Below, in pieces: positions 9,549 through 18,460 of a DNA stretch of 64,000 bases (position 1 is the stretch's first letter; each line of letters begins with the position of its first letter). Origin of the DNA: Nguyenibacter vanlangensis (GTDB taxonomy: Bacteria > Pseudomonadota > Alphaproteobacteria > Acetobacterales > Acetobacteraceae); the NCBI RefSeq assembly GCF_038719015.1, contig NZ_CP152276.1:3236001-3300000 (forward strand). The letters are read 5' to 3'. The notes under the pieces were generated by a model. That model saw only the letters and a list, made by a program, of their open reading frames with translations. It was not told the origin of the DNA and made no database searches. The position numbers were made by a program, and so were the translations under genes.

Positions 9549-10184
9549 CTATCTGGCGGCTTTCCAGGCGTGCAGCGCCGCCAGCGTGCCGCTGATATGC
9601 CCGGCGGGCGCCATGGCGGTGTAGGCGAACAGGACGTGTCCGTCCGGCGCGATCACGTACGAGGTCCGGCTGGCATAATGGACCAGCGGCATCCTGGAAT
9701 CATAGGACGTGGCGATCTTGCCGTCCGGATCGGCCGCCACGGGGAAGCGGCTGCGGCACTCGCTGACCGAAAACCGGTCCAGCGTCTCGATCTTGTCCAT
9801 CGACACACCGATGACCGTGGCGCCCAGCGCCTTGAACTGGTCCATCGCGTCGGCGAAATCATGCGCCTCGATGGTGCAGCCGCGGGTGAAGGCGGCGGGA
9901 TAGAAATACAGCACCACCGGCCCGCGATGCAGCGCATCGGCCAGGCTGAAGCGGAATTCCTTGCCGCCCAGGCTGGCCGGCGCGTCGAACAGCGGCGCCG
10001 CGCTGCCCAGCTTCAGCGCCGCCCGCGCCGGCGAGAGCGAAATGACACCCACGAAGGCCATGGCCAGCGCGCCCGGCAGCGCTACCCCCAGCCGGGCATA
10101 CCGTGCCGGCGCGCGGCGGGTCTCGTCACGCCACGGGCCCGTCGGCCGTTTTGCGATCCGTTTCAAGAAGGCGGCACGGGGCAT
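9549..10184 (-). CDS. Peroxiredoxin (AhcP/TSA, BCP-like), probably exported
   Basis: 211 aa thiol peroxidase that reduces peroxides through a peroxidatic cysteine. The motif YPAAFTRGCTIEA places Cys103 in the usual PxxxTxxC position. The second Cys five residues later, found in two-cysteine BCP enzymes, is replaced by His108, so the enzyme may resolve through Cys143 (SECRSRF) or another thiol. An N-terminal hydrophobic segment (about 31-54, ending SPARA) suggests export or a membrane anchor. It lies 42 bp downstream of the lytic transglycosylase gene on the same strand and may be cotranscribed. Confidence 0.85.
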   Translation of the reverse strand: MPRAAFLKRIAKRPTGPWRDETRRAPARYARLGVALPGALAMAFVGVISLSPARAALKLGSAAPLFDAPASLGGKEFRFSLADALHRGPVVLYFYPAAFTRGCTIEAHDFADAMDQFKALGATVIGVSMDKIETLDRFSVSECRSRFPVAADPDGKIATSYDSRMPLVHYASRTSYVIAPDGHVLFAYTAMAPAGHISGTLAALHAWKAAR

Positions 10185-10226
10185 GATGGACCCTTCCGGT
10201 CACGAGCAGGGCGATCGAAAGCGCGA

Positions 10227-11597
10227 TCAGGACTTCGAATCGGGCGAGATGACAACACAATTATCGGCGCCGGTCGACAGGCGCCGGCAGGCCGCGATCG
10301 CCGCGTCATGCGACAGGCCCGTCAGGCGCGCGCGATAGAGCTGCCCATGGGCCACGTGCACGCTGGCGACCTGCGGCCGCGCGCCGCCCAGCACGGAAGC
10401 ACCCAGCACCGATGCGGCGCGGCTGCGGGCATGCCCCGCGGCCTGCGAGGCCATGGAAGGCGTGCCGAACGCCCCCACCTGGATCGCCCAGTCATGCGCC
10501 GCCGGTACCATGCTGCCGCGGCGCAGCAGCGGCGCGGGCTCGGCCATGGCCGGGTTCACCAGGTGAAAGCCCTGCATCGCCGCGGCGGACGGGCGCGGCA
10601 CCACGGGCGGCGGGGGCGCCGCCGCGGCGATCTGGACCGGGGCAGAGACCGGCGCGGCGGCAGGCGCGTCCTCGCTCCCGTTCCGGACGCGGCCGGCCCA
10701 GGCGGCGCGGACCGCGTCGGCCGGCGTGCCGCCGCCGGCGGGGGTCACGCTCTTCCACGCCGTATAGGACGGGGCGGCCATGCGGTCGGGCTCGGCCGGG
10801 GCCTCGGCCACCTGCACCGGCTGGCCGTCATTGCCGTCCTCGTGCTCGCGTTCGTTGCGCCGGGCCCAGGCCATGCGCACGGACCGGGTCTGGTCGCTGG
10901 TCTGCGCGCTGGCATAGACATGGCCGCGCGCGATATCGTGCGCTTCGACCATCAGGTCGGCCTGCGAGCGGACATTGGGGGTGATGCCGGCGATCTGCGG
11001 GCCGATCGCCGCCACATAGTTGCGGGTTTCGCGCGGCAGGCCGCGATTGCGGGTCAGGAAATCGTCCAGCCGTCCCGGCCCGGTATTGTACGCGGCCAGG
11101 AAGCCGGGCGAGCCGTAGATGTCGTACATCTGGCGGATATAGGCGGTACCGGCCAGGATATTGTCATGCGGATTGTACGGGTCGTCGCCCAGCCCGTATT
11201 CCGCCTTCATCTCGTCATAGGTCGGCGGCATCAACTGCATCAGCCCCATGGCCCCAGGGGCCGAGGTCACGAACTGGCCGTTGCGGAACAATTGCCCGCC
11301 GGATTCGCGCTGCATCACCGCGCGGATCCAGGTATCGGGCACGTCGAAGCGCCTGGACGCTTCCGTGATGTACGGGCCCCACGGATCGTCGGCCGGACCC
11401 GGCGGCGCGTAATAGGATTTCGCATGGGCGCGGTAATCGGCCGCTTCCTGCGTCACCGGGATCTGCGGCCCCGCGCCGGGGGCAGTGGCGCACGCGGCCA
11501 GCAGCCCCATCAGCCCGACCGCCCCCGCCGCGCGCGCGCCGCGCTCGGCCTGCTTGCGCCGGGACGGGTGGGGGGCGGTATGCGGCGATCGGGTCAT
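10227..11597 (-). CDS. Lytic transglycosylase lipoprotein with SPOR domain
   Basis: 456 aa. A lipobox LLAAC puts the lipidated Cys at residue 36, although the signal peptide is long and Arg-rich at the start. The SLT domain (about 75-210) has the catalytic Glu98 in MQRESGG, GAMGLMQLMPPT, and NTGPGRLDDFL. A Pro/Ala-rich linker (about 240-375) leads to a C-terminal SPOR-like domain (about 380-456: WAIQVGAFG...YRARLTGL) that binds denuded septal glycan. The protein likely cleaves peptidoglycan glycan strands at the outer-membrane face of the periplasm during division. It is divergent from the ABC exporter genes. Confidence 0.9.
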   Translation of the reverse strand: MTRSPHTAPHPSRRKQAERGARAAGAVGLMGLLAACATAPGAGPQIPVTQEAADYRAHAKSYYAPPGPADDPWGPYITEASRRFDVPDTWIRAVMQRESGGQLFRNGQFVTSAPGAMGLMQLMPPTYDEMKAEYGLGDDPYNPHDNILAGTAYIRQMYDIYGSPGFLAAYNTGPGRLDDFLTRNRGLPRETRNYVAAIGPQIAGITPNVRSQADLMVEAHDIARGHVYASAQTSDQTRSVRMAWARRNEREHEDGNDGQPVQVAEAPAEPDRMAAPSYTAWKSVTPAGGGTPADAVRAAWAGRVRNGSEDAPAAAPVSAPVQIAAAAPPPPVVPRPSAAAMQGFHLVNPAMAEPAPLLRRGSMVPAAHDWAIQVGAFGTPSMASQAAGHARSRAASVLGASVLGGARPQVASVHVAHGQLYRARLTGLSHDAAIAACRRLSTGADNCVVISPDSKS

Positions 11598-11982
11598 CAG
11601 GGGCTAATCCGGAACAGGCATGGCGGAACGCAGGCAGGGGATCGGCAGGCACCGGCCATGACGGAGGCGAAGGTTCGGAGCGCAGATGTAAGGCAGGGAT
11701 TTGAGACCAATTTATGGCCGGATCCGGGACGCGGGGCCCAGGAACGACCCGAGACGGCATTCGGCATCGGATTTCTGCCCCGGCATGGCCTGGTCAGGCG
11801 CGGAAGTTCAGGCTGATGAAAAAGAACGTCGCCTAAGGCTTTACAGAAATACGATGTTTTGCGCAACAATGTCACGCCTCCGGACAAGGTGTTTTTCGCC
11901 GTGCGCCGGGGACGTCCGCATCCCGCGGCGGACCGGCCGCTGTCCGGTTGCGGCGGGCGGGGCAATCGGCTAACGCCACGGC
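11598..11982. promoter_or_regulatory. Divergent intergenic region
   Basis: 385 bp between the leftward lytic transglycosylase gene and the rightward ABC exporter genes. An AT-richer stretch at about 11815-11880 (GGCTTTACAGAAATACGATG and following) is the likeliest place for the rightward promoter. No gene or clear operator is seen. Confidence 0.4.
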
Positions 11983-12843
11983 ATGAGTGCGATGCCAGAT
12001 ATTCCGGACAGGTCGGAATGCGCGGACCCCGTCCTGGGGCCGCCCAGGCCGGTCAGGCGTCTCGTTTCGGCCCTGCGCGACATCGCCGGCGGACTGGCGA
12101 TGTGGCGGCTGGCCGTCTCGCTGGGCTGGCTGGACATCAGGCTGCGCTATCGCGGCTCGGCCCTGGGGCCGTTCTGGCTGACCCTGTCCACCGCGATCAT
12201 GATCGGCGCGATGGGCCTGATCTACGGCCGGCTGTTTCATATGGACCTGGCCCGCTACCTGCCGTACCTGGCCCTGTCGATGACCTTGTGGCAGGTCGGG
12301 ATCGGCACGATCCTGACCGAGGCCTGCACCTGCTTCATCGATGCCGAGCGGATGATCCGGGCGGTGCGCCTGCCCTATTTCCTGCAGCCGATGCGCGTGA
12401 TGGTGCGCAACGCGGTGGTGTTCGGCCACAATATCGTGGTGCCGCTGGGGGTGTTCGTGATCTTCGGCGTCTGGCATGGCGCGACCATGCTGCTGGCGCT
12501 GCCGGGCATCGCGCTGTGGCTGGTCAACGGGCTGGCGGCGGGGCTGCTGCTGGGCTGTTTCTGCGCGCGCTTCCGCGACGTGCCGCCCATCGTGACCAGC
12601 GGGCTGCAACTCGCCTTCTACGTCACGCCGGTCATGTGGTCGGCGTCGCAATTGCGCGGCCATGGCTGGTGGCTGCCGCTGAACCCGTTCTATCCGCTGC
12701 TGGAGGTCGTGCGCGGTCCCCTGCTGGGCCAGGTGCCGGCCGCCCCGATCTGGGCCGAGGCCGTGTCCTGCAGCGTGCTGCTGTGGCTGGGCGGGCTGTT
12801 CGTGTTCTCGCGCAGCCGCACGCAACTGGCCTTCTGGGTCTAG
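11983..12843 (+). CDS. ABC-2 type polysaccharide exporter permease (Wzm/KpsM-like)
   Basis: 286 aa inner-membrane protein with about six predicted membrane segments. The conserved N-terminal block WLDIRLRYRGSALGPFW is typical of ABC-2 permeases that export O-antigen, capsule or teichoic-acid-like glycans. WSASQL and NPFYPLLEVVRGPLLG near the C-terminus also match. The ATPase partner starts four bases after the stop codon, which strongly supports a two-gene exporter. No glycosyltransferase genes are adjacent, so the exported glycan is unknown. Confidence 0.9.
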   Translation: MSAMPDIPDRSECADPVLGPPRPVRRLVSALRDIAGGLAMWRLAVSLGWLDIRLRYRGSALGPFWLTLSTAIMIGAMGLIYGRLFHMDLARYLPYLALSMTLWQVGIGTILTEACTCFIDAERMIRAVRLPYFLQPMRVMVRNAVVFGHNIVVPLGVFVIFGVWHGATMLLALPGIALWLVNGLAAGLLLGCFCARFRDVPPIVTSGLQLAFYVTPVMWSASQLRGHGWWLPLNPFYPLLEVVRGPLLGQVPAAPIWAEAVSCSVLLWLGGLFVFSRSRTQLAFWV

Positions 12844-12847
12844 GGCG

Positions 12848-13651
12848 ATGGCCGGCACGATCGTCCCCGCCATCCGGGCGGAAAACCTGTCTTTGTCCTT
12901 TCCGGTCTTCCACGGCGGCGCGCGCTCGCTCAAGAAGACCCTCTTCGCCGGGGCGAAGCGGCCGCTGGCGGCGCTGCGCGGCTCCGGCGTGCCGACCGGC
13001 GGGGTGATCGCGGCGGACGGCACGGCGCGGATCATGGTCCATGCGCTGCAGGACGTCAGCTTCTCGGTCCGCGCGGGCGAGCGGCTGGGCCTGATCGGCC
13101 ATAACGGGGCCGGCAAGTCCACCCTGCTGCGCGCCCTGGCCGGGATCTACGAGCCCGCGGGCGGCTGGGTCGCGGTCAGTGGCTCGGTCAGCGCGCTGCT
13201 GGACCCGTCGGCGGGCATGAATCCCGAACTGACGGGGCGCGAGAACATCGCCCTGCGCGGGCGGCAGATGGGCCTGGACGGCGCCGCCCTGCGCCGGCTG
13301 GAAGAGGATGTCGAAACCTTCGCCGAGCTGGGCCCCTTCATGGACCTGCCGGTGCGGCTCTGCTCGACGGGCATGGGCGTGCGGCTCAGCTTCGGGCTGG
13401 CCACCGCCATCGCGCCGCAGATCCTGCTGATGGACGAATGGTTCCTGGCCGGCGACGCCCTGTTCCGCGAGAAGGCGCGGGCGCGCATGACCGGGGTGAT
13501 CCAGGGCGCGGACATCCTGGTGGTGACGTCCCACGCCCTGTCGACCATGCGCGAATGGTGCACGCGCGTGCTGTGGATGGAACATGGCCGCGTGCGCATG
13601 GACGGCCCGGCCGAACTGGTGCTGGACGCCTACGCGGCCGGGCGCGACTGA
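12848..13651 (+). CDS. ABC transporter ATPase (Wzt/KpsT-like)
   Basis: 267 aa nucleotide-binding subunit of the exporter formed with the preceding permease. Walker A GHNGAGKST is at 84-92. The degenerate signature CSTGMGVRLSFG is characteristic of the KpsT/Wzt branch, and Walker B is ILLMDEW. It lacks the C-terminal carbohydrate-binding extension of long Wzt proteins, so it is closer to KpsT or TagH-type ATPases. Translation is probably coupled to the permease, with a 4 bp gap. Confidence 0.92.
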   Translation: MAGTIVPAIRAENLSLSFPVFHGGARSLKKTLFAGAKRPLAALRGSGVPTGGVIAADGTARIMVHALQDVSFSVRAGERLGLIGHNGAGKSTLLRALAGIYEPAGGWVAVSGSVSALLDPSAGMNPELTGRENIALRGRQMGLDGAALRRLEEDVETFAELGPFMDLPVRLCSTGMGVRLSFGLATAIAPQILLMDEWFLAGDALFREKARARMTGVIQGADILVVTSHALSTMREWCTRVLWMEHGRVRMDGPAELVLDAYAAGRD

Positions 13652-13660
13652 CGGCCTCAT

Positions 13661-13707
13661 CGGGCGGGCGCCGGCCCGATCCTTGCGGCCGGCCCGGCGC
13701 CCGCCCG
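13661..13707. terminator. Strong bidirectional hairpin between convergent genes
   Basis: Perfect 14 bp arms, CGGGCGGGCGCCGG at 13661-13674 and its complement at 13694-13707, flank a 19-base loop between the stop codons of the ABC ATPase and the glycosidase. No T-tract follows. Position and stability suggest a shared terminator. Confidence 0.6.
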
Positions 13708-13708
13708 G

Positions 13709-15916
13709 TCAGCTTGCGATCTGCACGCGGATCGACTCCGTGCGCTCGACCACGTTGATCGCGACTTCCTCGCCCGCCCGCACCAGGCGGACCGTGACCC
13801 GCTCGCCACCGACCTCCAGGTTGTACAGCGTCATTTCCTGCAGGAACTCGGGCAGGCGCGGCCGTTCGAAATGCACCGCCACCGCCGCCGGATCGAACCC
13901 GAGCCCCAGCGTGGACTGGATCAGCGCCGGCAGGGTGGCCGCCGCCCAGGCCTGCGGCGAGCACGCGACCGGATAGCGCACGGGCCCTTCGGCCCGGTTG
14001 CGGGTAAAGCCGCAGAACAGCTCCGGCAGCCGGCGCAGGTCGGTATAGAACGCGGCGTCGAACATGCCGCGGAACAGGCGCTCGGCCTCGTTGCGATAGC
14101 CGTGGCGCGCCAGGCCCAGCCCGATCAGCGCATTGTCGTGCGGCCAGACCGACCCGTTGTGATAGGCCATCGGGTTATAGCGCGCCTCGCCCTCGGGGAT
14201 GGTGCGGATGCCCCAGCCCGTGAAGGACGACCGGTGCATCAGTCCCTCGACCACGCACGGCACGCGATCCGGCGTCGCGATGTCGGTCAGCAGGATGTGC
14301 CCGGCATTGGACGACCGCACGCGGCAGGGCCGCTTCTGCCCGTCCAGCGCCAGCGCATAGGTGCCCAGCTCCTCGATCCAGAACCGGGCGTTGAAGGCCA
14401 CGCGCAGGGATTCGGCATGCTGGTCCTGCCGGTCGGCATAGGCCGTCTTGCCCAGCCGGCGCCCGATCACGGCGGCGGCCCGCCGCGCGGCATAGACATA
14501 GGCCTGGACCTCGCACAGCGCGATCGGGCCCTCGGCCAGCGTCCCGTCCGCGTGGAAGACGCTGTCCCAGCTATCCTTCCAGCCCTGGTTGACCAGCCCT
14601 TCCTTGTTACGGCGGCCATATTCCACGAACCCGTCGCCGTCGCGGTCGCCATAGCGGTCGATCCATTCGATGGCGCGCTCGATATTCGGCCAGATGCTGG
14701 TCAGCAGCGTGACGTCGCCCGTGCGTTCCAGGTACTGGCCGGCCAGCATGACGAACAGCGGCGTGGAATCGATCGACCCGTAATAATGGCGGAACGGCAC
14801 CTCGCCCAGCTCGGCCATCTCGCCGTGGCGGACCTCGTGCAGGATCTTGCCCGGCTCGGCGTCGGCCACCGGGTCCTCGATATGGGCCTGGTGGCGGGCC
14901 AGGTAATTCAGCACCCCGCGCGCGATCTCGGGGTCCAGCCACAGGGTCAGCATCGCGGTGATCAGCGCGTCGCGGCCGAAGGCGGTGCTGAACCACGGCA
15001 CCCCGGCATAGGGATACGGGCCCGTCTTCTTGTCGGTCAGCAGCATGTAGATGTCGCAGATGCAGCGACGGATGGCCTCGTTGAAGATCTCGTTCGAGGT
15101 GGCGATCGCCGCCGCGCGGGACGAGGACAGGCGCAGCGCGCGCCGCGCCTCGACCGCCCCGGACAGGAAGCGCCGGTTCGGCCGGGCCTCGTGCTGGCCG
15201 TCGGGGTCGCATTCGACCTCGTAATGGATCAGTACCCGCTTGCCCGGCGCCAGGTCGAAGCGAAAGGCGGCATGCCGGGCATCCAGCGACGCCGGCGGCG
15301 GCCAGAAGCGCAGTTGCGTGGTGCGCCGGCGGCCGTCCAGCCCGTCATAGGCCAGGCTGACCTCGCTCTCGCCGACCTGGGGCGGCAGGCGGGTGCCGCG
15401 CCGCGCGCGGGTCGAGCCGCGCGCCTCGAACAGATCGGCGAAATCGGCCGAAAAACGGATATCCAGCAGCGCGGTGCGCGGCACGACGTCGAAATTGCGG
15501 ATCTCCAGACGTTCGTAGCAGACGCGGTTCCACAGAAAGCGCGACCGCCGCACATGCAGCAGGTCGTGGTTCATCGCCGGGGTATCGGTCCCCTCCGGGC
15601 CTTCGATATCGGTATTGGTCAGGTCGACCGACAGCATGACGTTGTTTTCGCGCACCGTCGAGGACAGCAGGATCGGCCGCGTGCCCTGCAGGCTCAGGGA
15701 CAGCCCGGACAGATAGCGCGTATCGTGGAAATACAGCCCGTCCGCGATCCCGTCGCCGAACAGGATATCGCCCGTCTGGTCGAAGACGCCGAACATGTCT
15801 CCCTGCTTGAGCGTATGCAGCCGCCGTTCGGACAGCAGCGACTTCGCCGCGACCGGGAACGCGTCCTGGGTCGCCGGCTCGTGGGGGGACGGGTGGGTGT
15901 CGGTCTGAACGTCCAT
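13709..15916 (-). CDS. Amylo-alpha-1,6-glucosidase / glycogen debranching-like enzyme
   Basis: 735 aa two-domain protein. An N-terminal beta-rich domain typical of the GDE_N (bis) family (FGVFDQTGDI...GLYFHDTRYLSGL) is followed by an (alpha/alpha)6 catalytic domain with PWFSTAFGRDALIT, NQGWKDSWDS and HNGSVWPHDNALIGLG, as in glycogen-debranching and trehalose/isomaltose-linked glycosidases. It probably hydrolyses alpha-glucosidic bonds in the cytoplasm. The start at 15916 was chosen because MDVQTD follows a purine-rich GAAGGGA, and the farther upstream start would run into the zntB gene on the same strand. Confidence 0.85.
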   Translation of the reverse strand: MDVQTDTHPSPHEPATQDAFPVAAKSLLSERRLHTLKQGDMFGVFDQTGDILFGDGIADGLYFHDTRYLSGLSLSLQGTRPILLSSTVRENNVMLSVDLTNTDIEGPEGTDTPAMNHDLLHVRRSRFLWNRVCYERLEIRNFDVVPRTALLDIRFSADFADLFEARGSTRARRGTRLPPQVGESEVSLAYDGLDGRRRTTQLRFWPPPASLDARHAAFRFDLAPGKRVLIHYEVECDPDGQHEARPNRRFLSGAVEARRALRLSSSRAAAIATSNEIFNEAIRRCICDIYMLLTDKKTGPYPYAGVPWFSTAFGRDALITAMLTLWLDPEIARGVLNYLARHQAHIEDPVADAEPGKILHEVRHGEMAELGEVPFRHYYGSIDSTPLFVMLAGQYLERTGDVTLLTSIWPNIERAIEWIDRYGDRDGDGFVEYGRRNKEGLVNQGWKDSWDSVFHADGTLAEGPIALCEVQAYVYAARRAAAVIGRRLGKTAYADRQDQHAESLRVAFNARFWIEELGTYALALDGQKRPCRVRSSNAGHILLTDIATPDRVPCVVEGLMHRSSFTGWGIRTIPEGEARYNPMAYHNGSVWPHDNALIGLGLARHGYRNEAERLFRGMFDAAFYTDLRRLPELFCGFTRNRAEGPVRYPVACSPQAWAAATLPALIQSTLGLGFDPAAVAVHFERPRLPEFLQEMTLYNLEVGGERVTVRLVRAGEEVAINVVERTESIRVQIAS

Positions 15917-15990
15917 GACGGTGATGATCCCTTCGCGGTTCCCGGCATCGCCGGACGGATCCGAACAGATATTTTCAGAGCAGATTTGGA

Positions 15991-17100
15991 TCAGAGCAGT
16001 TTGGCGAATTTGAGAAGCAGCCACGTGATGCCCATGAACAGCGCGCACACGAAGCCGGCCTCGACCGTGCCGAACGCGCCCGAGGCCAGGAACATCCCGC
16101 CGGTATTCATGCCGAAGAACCCGGTGACGAACGTCGCCGGCAGCATCAGCGTGGTCACGATCGACACGGTATAGAGGCGCCGGTTGGTCTCCTCGGCCTG
16201 GCCCGACGCCAGCTCATCCTGCAGCGCGCGGGCGCGGTCCTGCAGCGCCATCAGGTCGTCCAGCGCCGCATGGATCTGGCGCTGCGAGCGGTCGCGGATA
16301 TCGTCCTCGGCCCATTCAGGCAACTCCAGGTCCTCGCTGTGGAAGATACGGTCGACCGGCGTCGTGACCCGGCGCAGTTCGGTCGACCGGCGCCGCACCT
16401 TGCCGATCAGGCCGCTGATGCGGCCGAAATCGGTATGCTGGTCGAGTGTGAGCAGAAGATCCTCGGCCCGGTCAAGCTGGTCGTCCAGCATGGCCAGCGT
16501 GCGCCGCACGCTGTCGGCGAATTCCAGCAGCGTGAAATCGACGACTTCGGCCGGGGTGCGCGGCGTGTCGTCATGCTGCAGCCAGCGATAGGCCGCGCCC
16601 AGCGCCGGCACCGGATGGCGCCGCGTCGTGACCAGCAGCCCGGGCAGGGCGGCGAAACGCCAGGCCGAGACGTTGGTGTCGTCGTCGCTCATGCTCTCGT
16701 CGAAGCCGGGCAGCGCGCCATAGACCGCGTCGCCGTCGGCTTCCAGCCGCACGCCGCGCTCGGTGCCGGCCAGGGTCGCGCGCGCTTCCTCGGGCAGGCA
16801 GGCGATCGCCTCGACCCGGGCCCGGCTGGCGGTGTGCACCACGTCGTAATGCAGCCAGACCCAGCTTCCGTCCCGCTCGGCCTTCCCCCCATCCGTCTCC
16901 TTGTCCGCGTCTTTGTCCGCCCCGGCGGGATCGAACGCGGGCAGGGCGCCCAGATACTGTGCCGCCTGGCGCGAGGACAGCGGCACCGGCCGATGCCCGG
17001 GCGCGCACGCGACCGCCCAGACCAGGCCGTCGGCGGCATCGGTCAGCGACGGATCTGCAAGCGGGCGTTCGGTCTGGGCAATCATATCGGGCATCGGCAC
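15991..17100 (-). CDS. zntB: CorA/ZntB-type divalent metal transporter
   Basis: 369 aa. A large cytoplasmic alpha/beta N-terminal domain (residues 1-300) is followed by two C-terminal membrane helices; the selectivity signature GMN (residues 330-332, in FFGMNTGG) lies between them. The overall sequence (LPGLLVTTRRHPV..., EFADSVRRTL...LD..LDRAEDLLL) resembles the ZntB branch, which moves Zn2+ or Cd2+ with protons. It lies downstream of the nucleoside deaminase gene, separated by the tandem-repeat block, and upstream of the glycosidase. Confidence 0.87.
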   Translation of the reverse strand: MPMPDMIAQTERPLADPSLTDAADGLVWAVACAPGHRPVPLSSRQAAQYLGALPAFDPAGADKDADKETDGGKAERDGSWVWLHYDVVHTASRARVEAIACLPEEARATLAGTERGVRLEADGDAVYGALPGFDESMSDDDTNVSAWRFAALPGLLVTTRRHPVPALGAAYRWLQHDDTPRTPAEVVDFTLLEFADSVRRTLAMLDDQLDRAEDLLLTLDQHTDFGRISGLIGKVRRRSTELRRVTTPVDRIFHSEDLELPEWAEDDIRDRSQRQIHAALDDLMALQDRARALQDELASGQAEETNRRLYTVSIVTTLMLPATFVTGFFGMNTGGMFLASGAFGTVEAGFVCALFMGITWLLLKFAKLL

Positions 17101-17175
17101 ATCCGGGGGGCATCACGGGACCGCGCGGAACGCAACGGCACACTTGGCATGCCAGCCTGCTCGTTGCAATCCCGT

Positions 17176-17325
17176 GTCGCGGCTCGGCTGCGCCAACCAC
17201 GTCGCGGCTCGGCTGCGCCAACCACGTCGCGGCTCGGCTGCGCCAACCACGTCGCGGCTCGGCTGCGCCAACCATGTCGCGGACGGCCGCGCCAATCCCA
17301 TATCGAGGCTCGGCCGCGCCTGCGG
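17176..17325. repeat. 25 bp tandem repeat block
   Basis: Four essentially identical 25 bp units beginning GTCGCGGCTCGGCTGCGCCA run head to tail at 17176-17200, 17201-17225, 17226-17250 and 17251-17275; the fourth differs only in its last base. Two degenerate units follow up to about 17325. The block fills most of the gap between the deaminase stop and the zntB start, where it would lie in the zntB leader. There are no spacers, so it is a minisatellite and not a CRISPR array. Confidence 0.9.
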
Positions 17326-17334
17326 CATCGCAAC

Positions 17335-17877
17335 TCAGGCCGCGCCCGCGGCCTCGCACCAGAAGCCCGCATGCGGGCGCGCGGCCTCGTCCTCCAGCAT
17401 CGGGCCCAGGACGGCAACCGGGTGCTGCCCGCGCGCGAACACCTCGCGGCAGGGCAGCGAGAAGGTCGGATTTTCCGGATGCGCGCCGGTCAGCGCCAGC
17501 AGCCCGTGTTCCGACAGCGCGTAGACCACGCGGCGGATATTGCCCCAATAGACGGCGCCCGCGCACATGCAGCACGGCTCGGCGCTGGTATAGAGCGTGC
17601 AATCCGCCATCGCCTCGGGCGAAAGGATCCGCGCCGCCTGGGACACGGCGCGCAGTTCGGCATGCTGCGTGGGGTCGCCGTCGGGCGGCAGCGCATTATT
17701 GATGGCGATGCTGACGACCCGCCCCTGGCCGTCGGCCACCAGGGCGGCGAACGGGTGCCGTCCCTGCGCCCGCGCATCGGCCGACAGGGCGATCGCCCGG
17801 CGCAGCAATGCCAGGTCGTGGGACGTCACCCCGTCGGACATCATCTGGGCGTGCGGGCCGTCATGCATCGTCTGCAT
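17335..17877 (-). CDS. Nucleoside/guanine deaminase (CMP/dCMP deaminase superfamily)
   Basis: 180 aa zinc hydrolase. The zinc signature is complete: His72-Ala-Glu74 and Pro101-Cys102-x-x-Cys105, in AEPCCMCAGAVYWGNI. The HPFAALVADG block and the NPTFSLPCREVFARG region fit the guanine deaminase and related small nucleoside deaminases rather than TadA. It probably works in cytoplasmic purine salvage. Its 3' end abuts the tandem repeat and its neighbours are unrelated. Confidence 0.85.
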   Translation of the reverse strand: MQTMHDGPHAQMMSDGVTSHDLALLRRAIALSADARAQGRHPFAALVADGQGRVVSIAINNALPPDGDPTQHAELRAVSQAARILSPEAMADCTLYTSAEPCCMCAGAVYWGNIRRVVYALSEHGLLALTGAHPENPTFSLPCREVFARGQHPVAVLGPMLEDEAARPHAGFWCEAAGAA

Positions 17878-17963
17878 CCTGAAACGTCGAAAAAGGGCGG
17901 AAACCGGGGGATGCGCGCAGGTCCGTCCGGCCGGGGCGAGGCCCTGGCCGGACGGCGGCCAGC

Positions 17964-18362
17964 TCAGGTCAGGTCCTGCGGAACCTTGCCGCCATTTTCG
18001 GCCAGCTTCTGCATGACCTGCCTGTGCAGCCAGATATTCATCGACGCCGTATCGTCGGTGTCGCCGGCATAATGCAGTTCCCCGGCCAGTTGCTTGCGCG
18101 CGGCCAGCGAACTGTCCAGCCCCAGCAGCTTCAGCAGGTCGACGATCGATTGCCGCCAGTTCAGCGGCTGCGGCGCCTTGGCGGCCATCTCGGTCAGGAT
18201 GGCGGCGACATCAACCGGTTGCGCGGGAGCAGGCTGCGCCGTCGGCGCCGCGGGGGCGGCCTGCGCGGCGGGGGCCGCGGCGTCGGGGGCGGGCGTGGCC
18301 GCGGGCGTCGGGGACGCCGCATGGCCGAAGATCGTCGAAAGGATCGAACCCAGGATGCTCAT
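17964..18362 (-). CDS. DUF3597 family protein
   Basis: 132 aa. The N-terminus MSILGSILSTIFGH, an Ala/Pro-rich linker (15-48) and the conserved C-terminal domain DVAAILTEMAA...WRQSIVDLLKLLGLDSSLAARKQLAGEL are typical of DUF3597 proteins, which are small, often LysM-free and of unknown role. The longer open frame upstream runs antisense or out of frame through the ahcY 3' end and is not the start. The M at 18362 is followed by the family's conserved beginning. Confidence 0.85.
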   Translation of the reverse strand: MSILGSILSTIFGHAASPTPAATPAPDAAAPAAQAAPAAPTAQPAPAQPVDVAAILTEMAAKAPQPLNWRQSIVDLLKLLGLDSSLAARKQLAGELHYAGDTDDTASMNIWLHRQVMQKLAENGGKVPQDLT

Positions 18363-18460
18363 GGTCGGAAAACTCCGTGGGCGGAAGGCGCCCGGCATCC
18401 ATGCCGGACGCCGGGCCGGGAAGGGGCCAGGAAGAAGTCGGTACCGACTTGAACGTGAAA

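Noticed and set aside
9486..11816. A 776-codon plus-strand frame across the peroxiredoxin and transglycosylase genes
   Set aside because: It is the antisense shadow of two clear genes; its residues are dominated by Arg, Gly, His and Pro with no domain pattern.
17176..17325. CRISPR array
   Set aside because: The repeat units are directly contiguous without spacers, and no cas gene is near; it is a tandem repeat.
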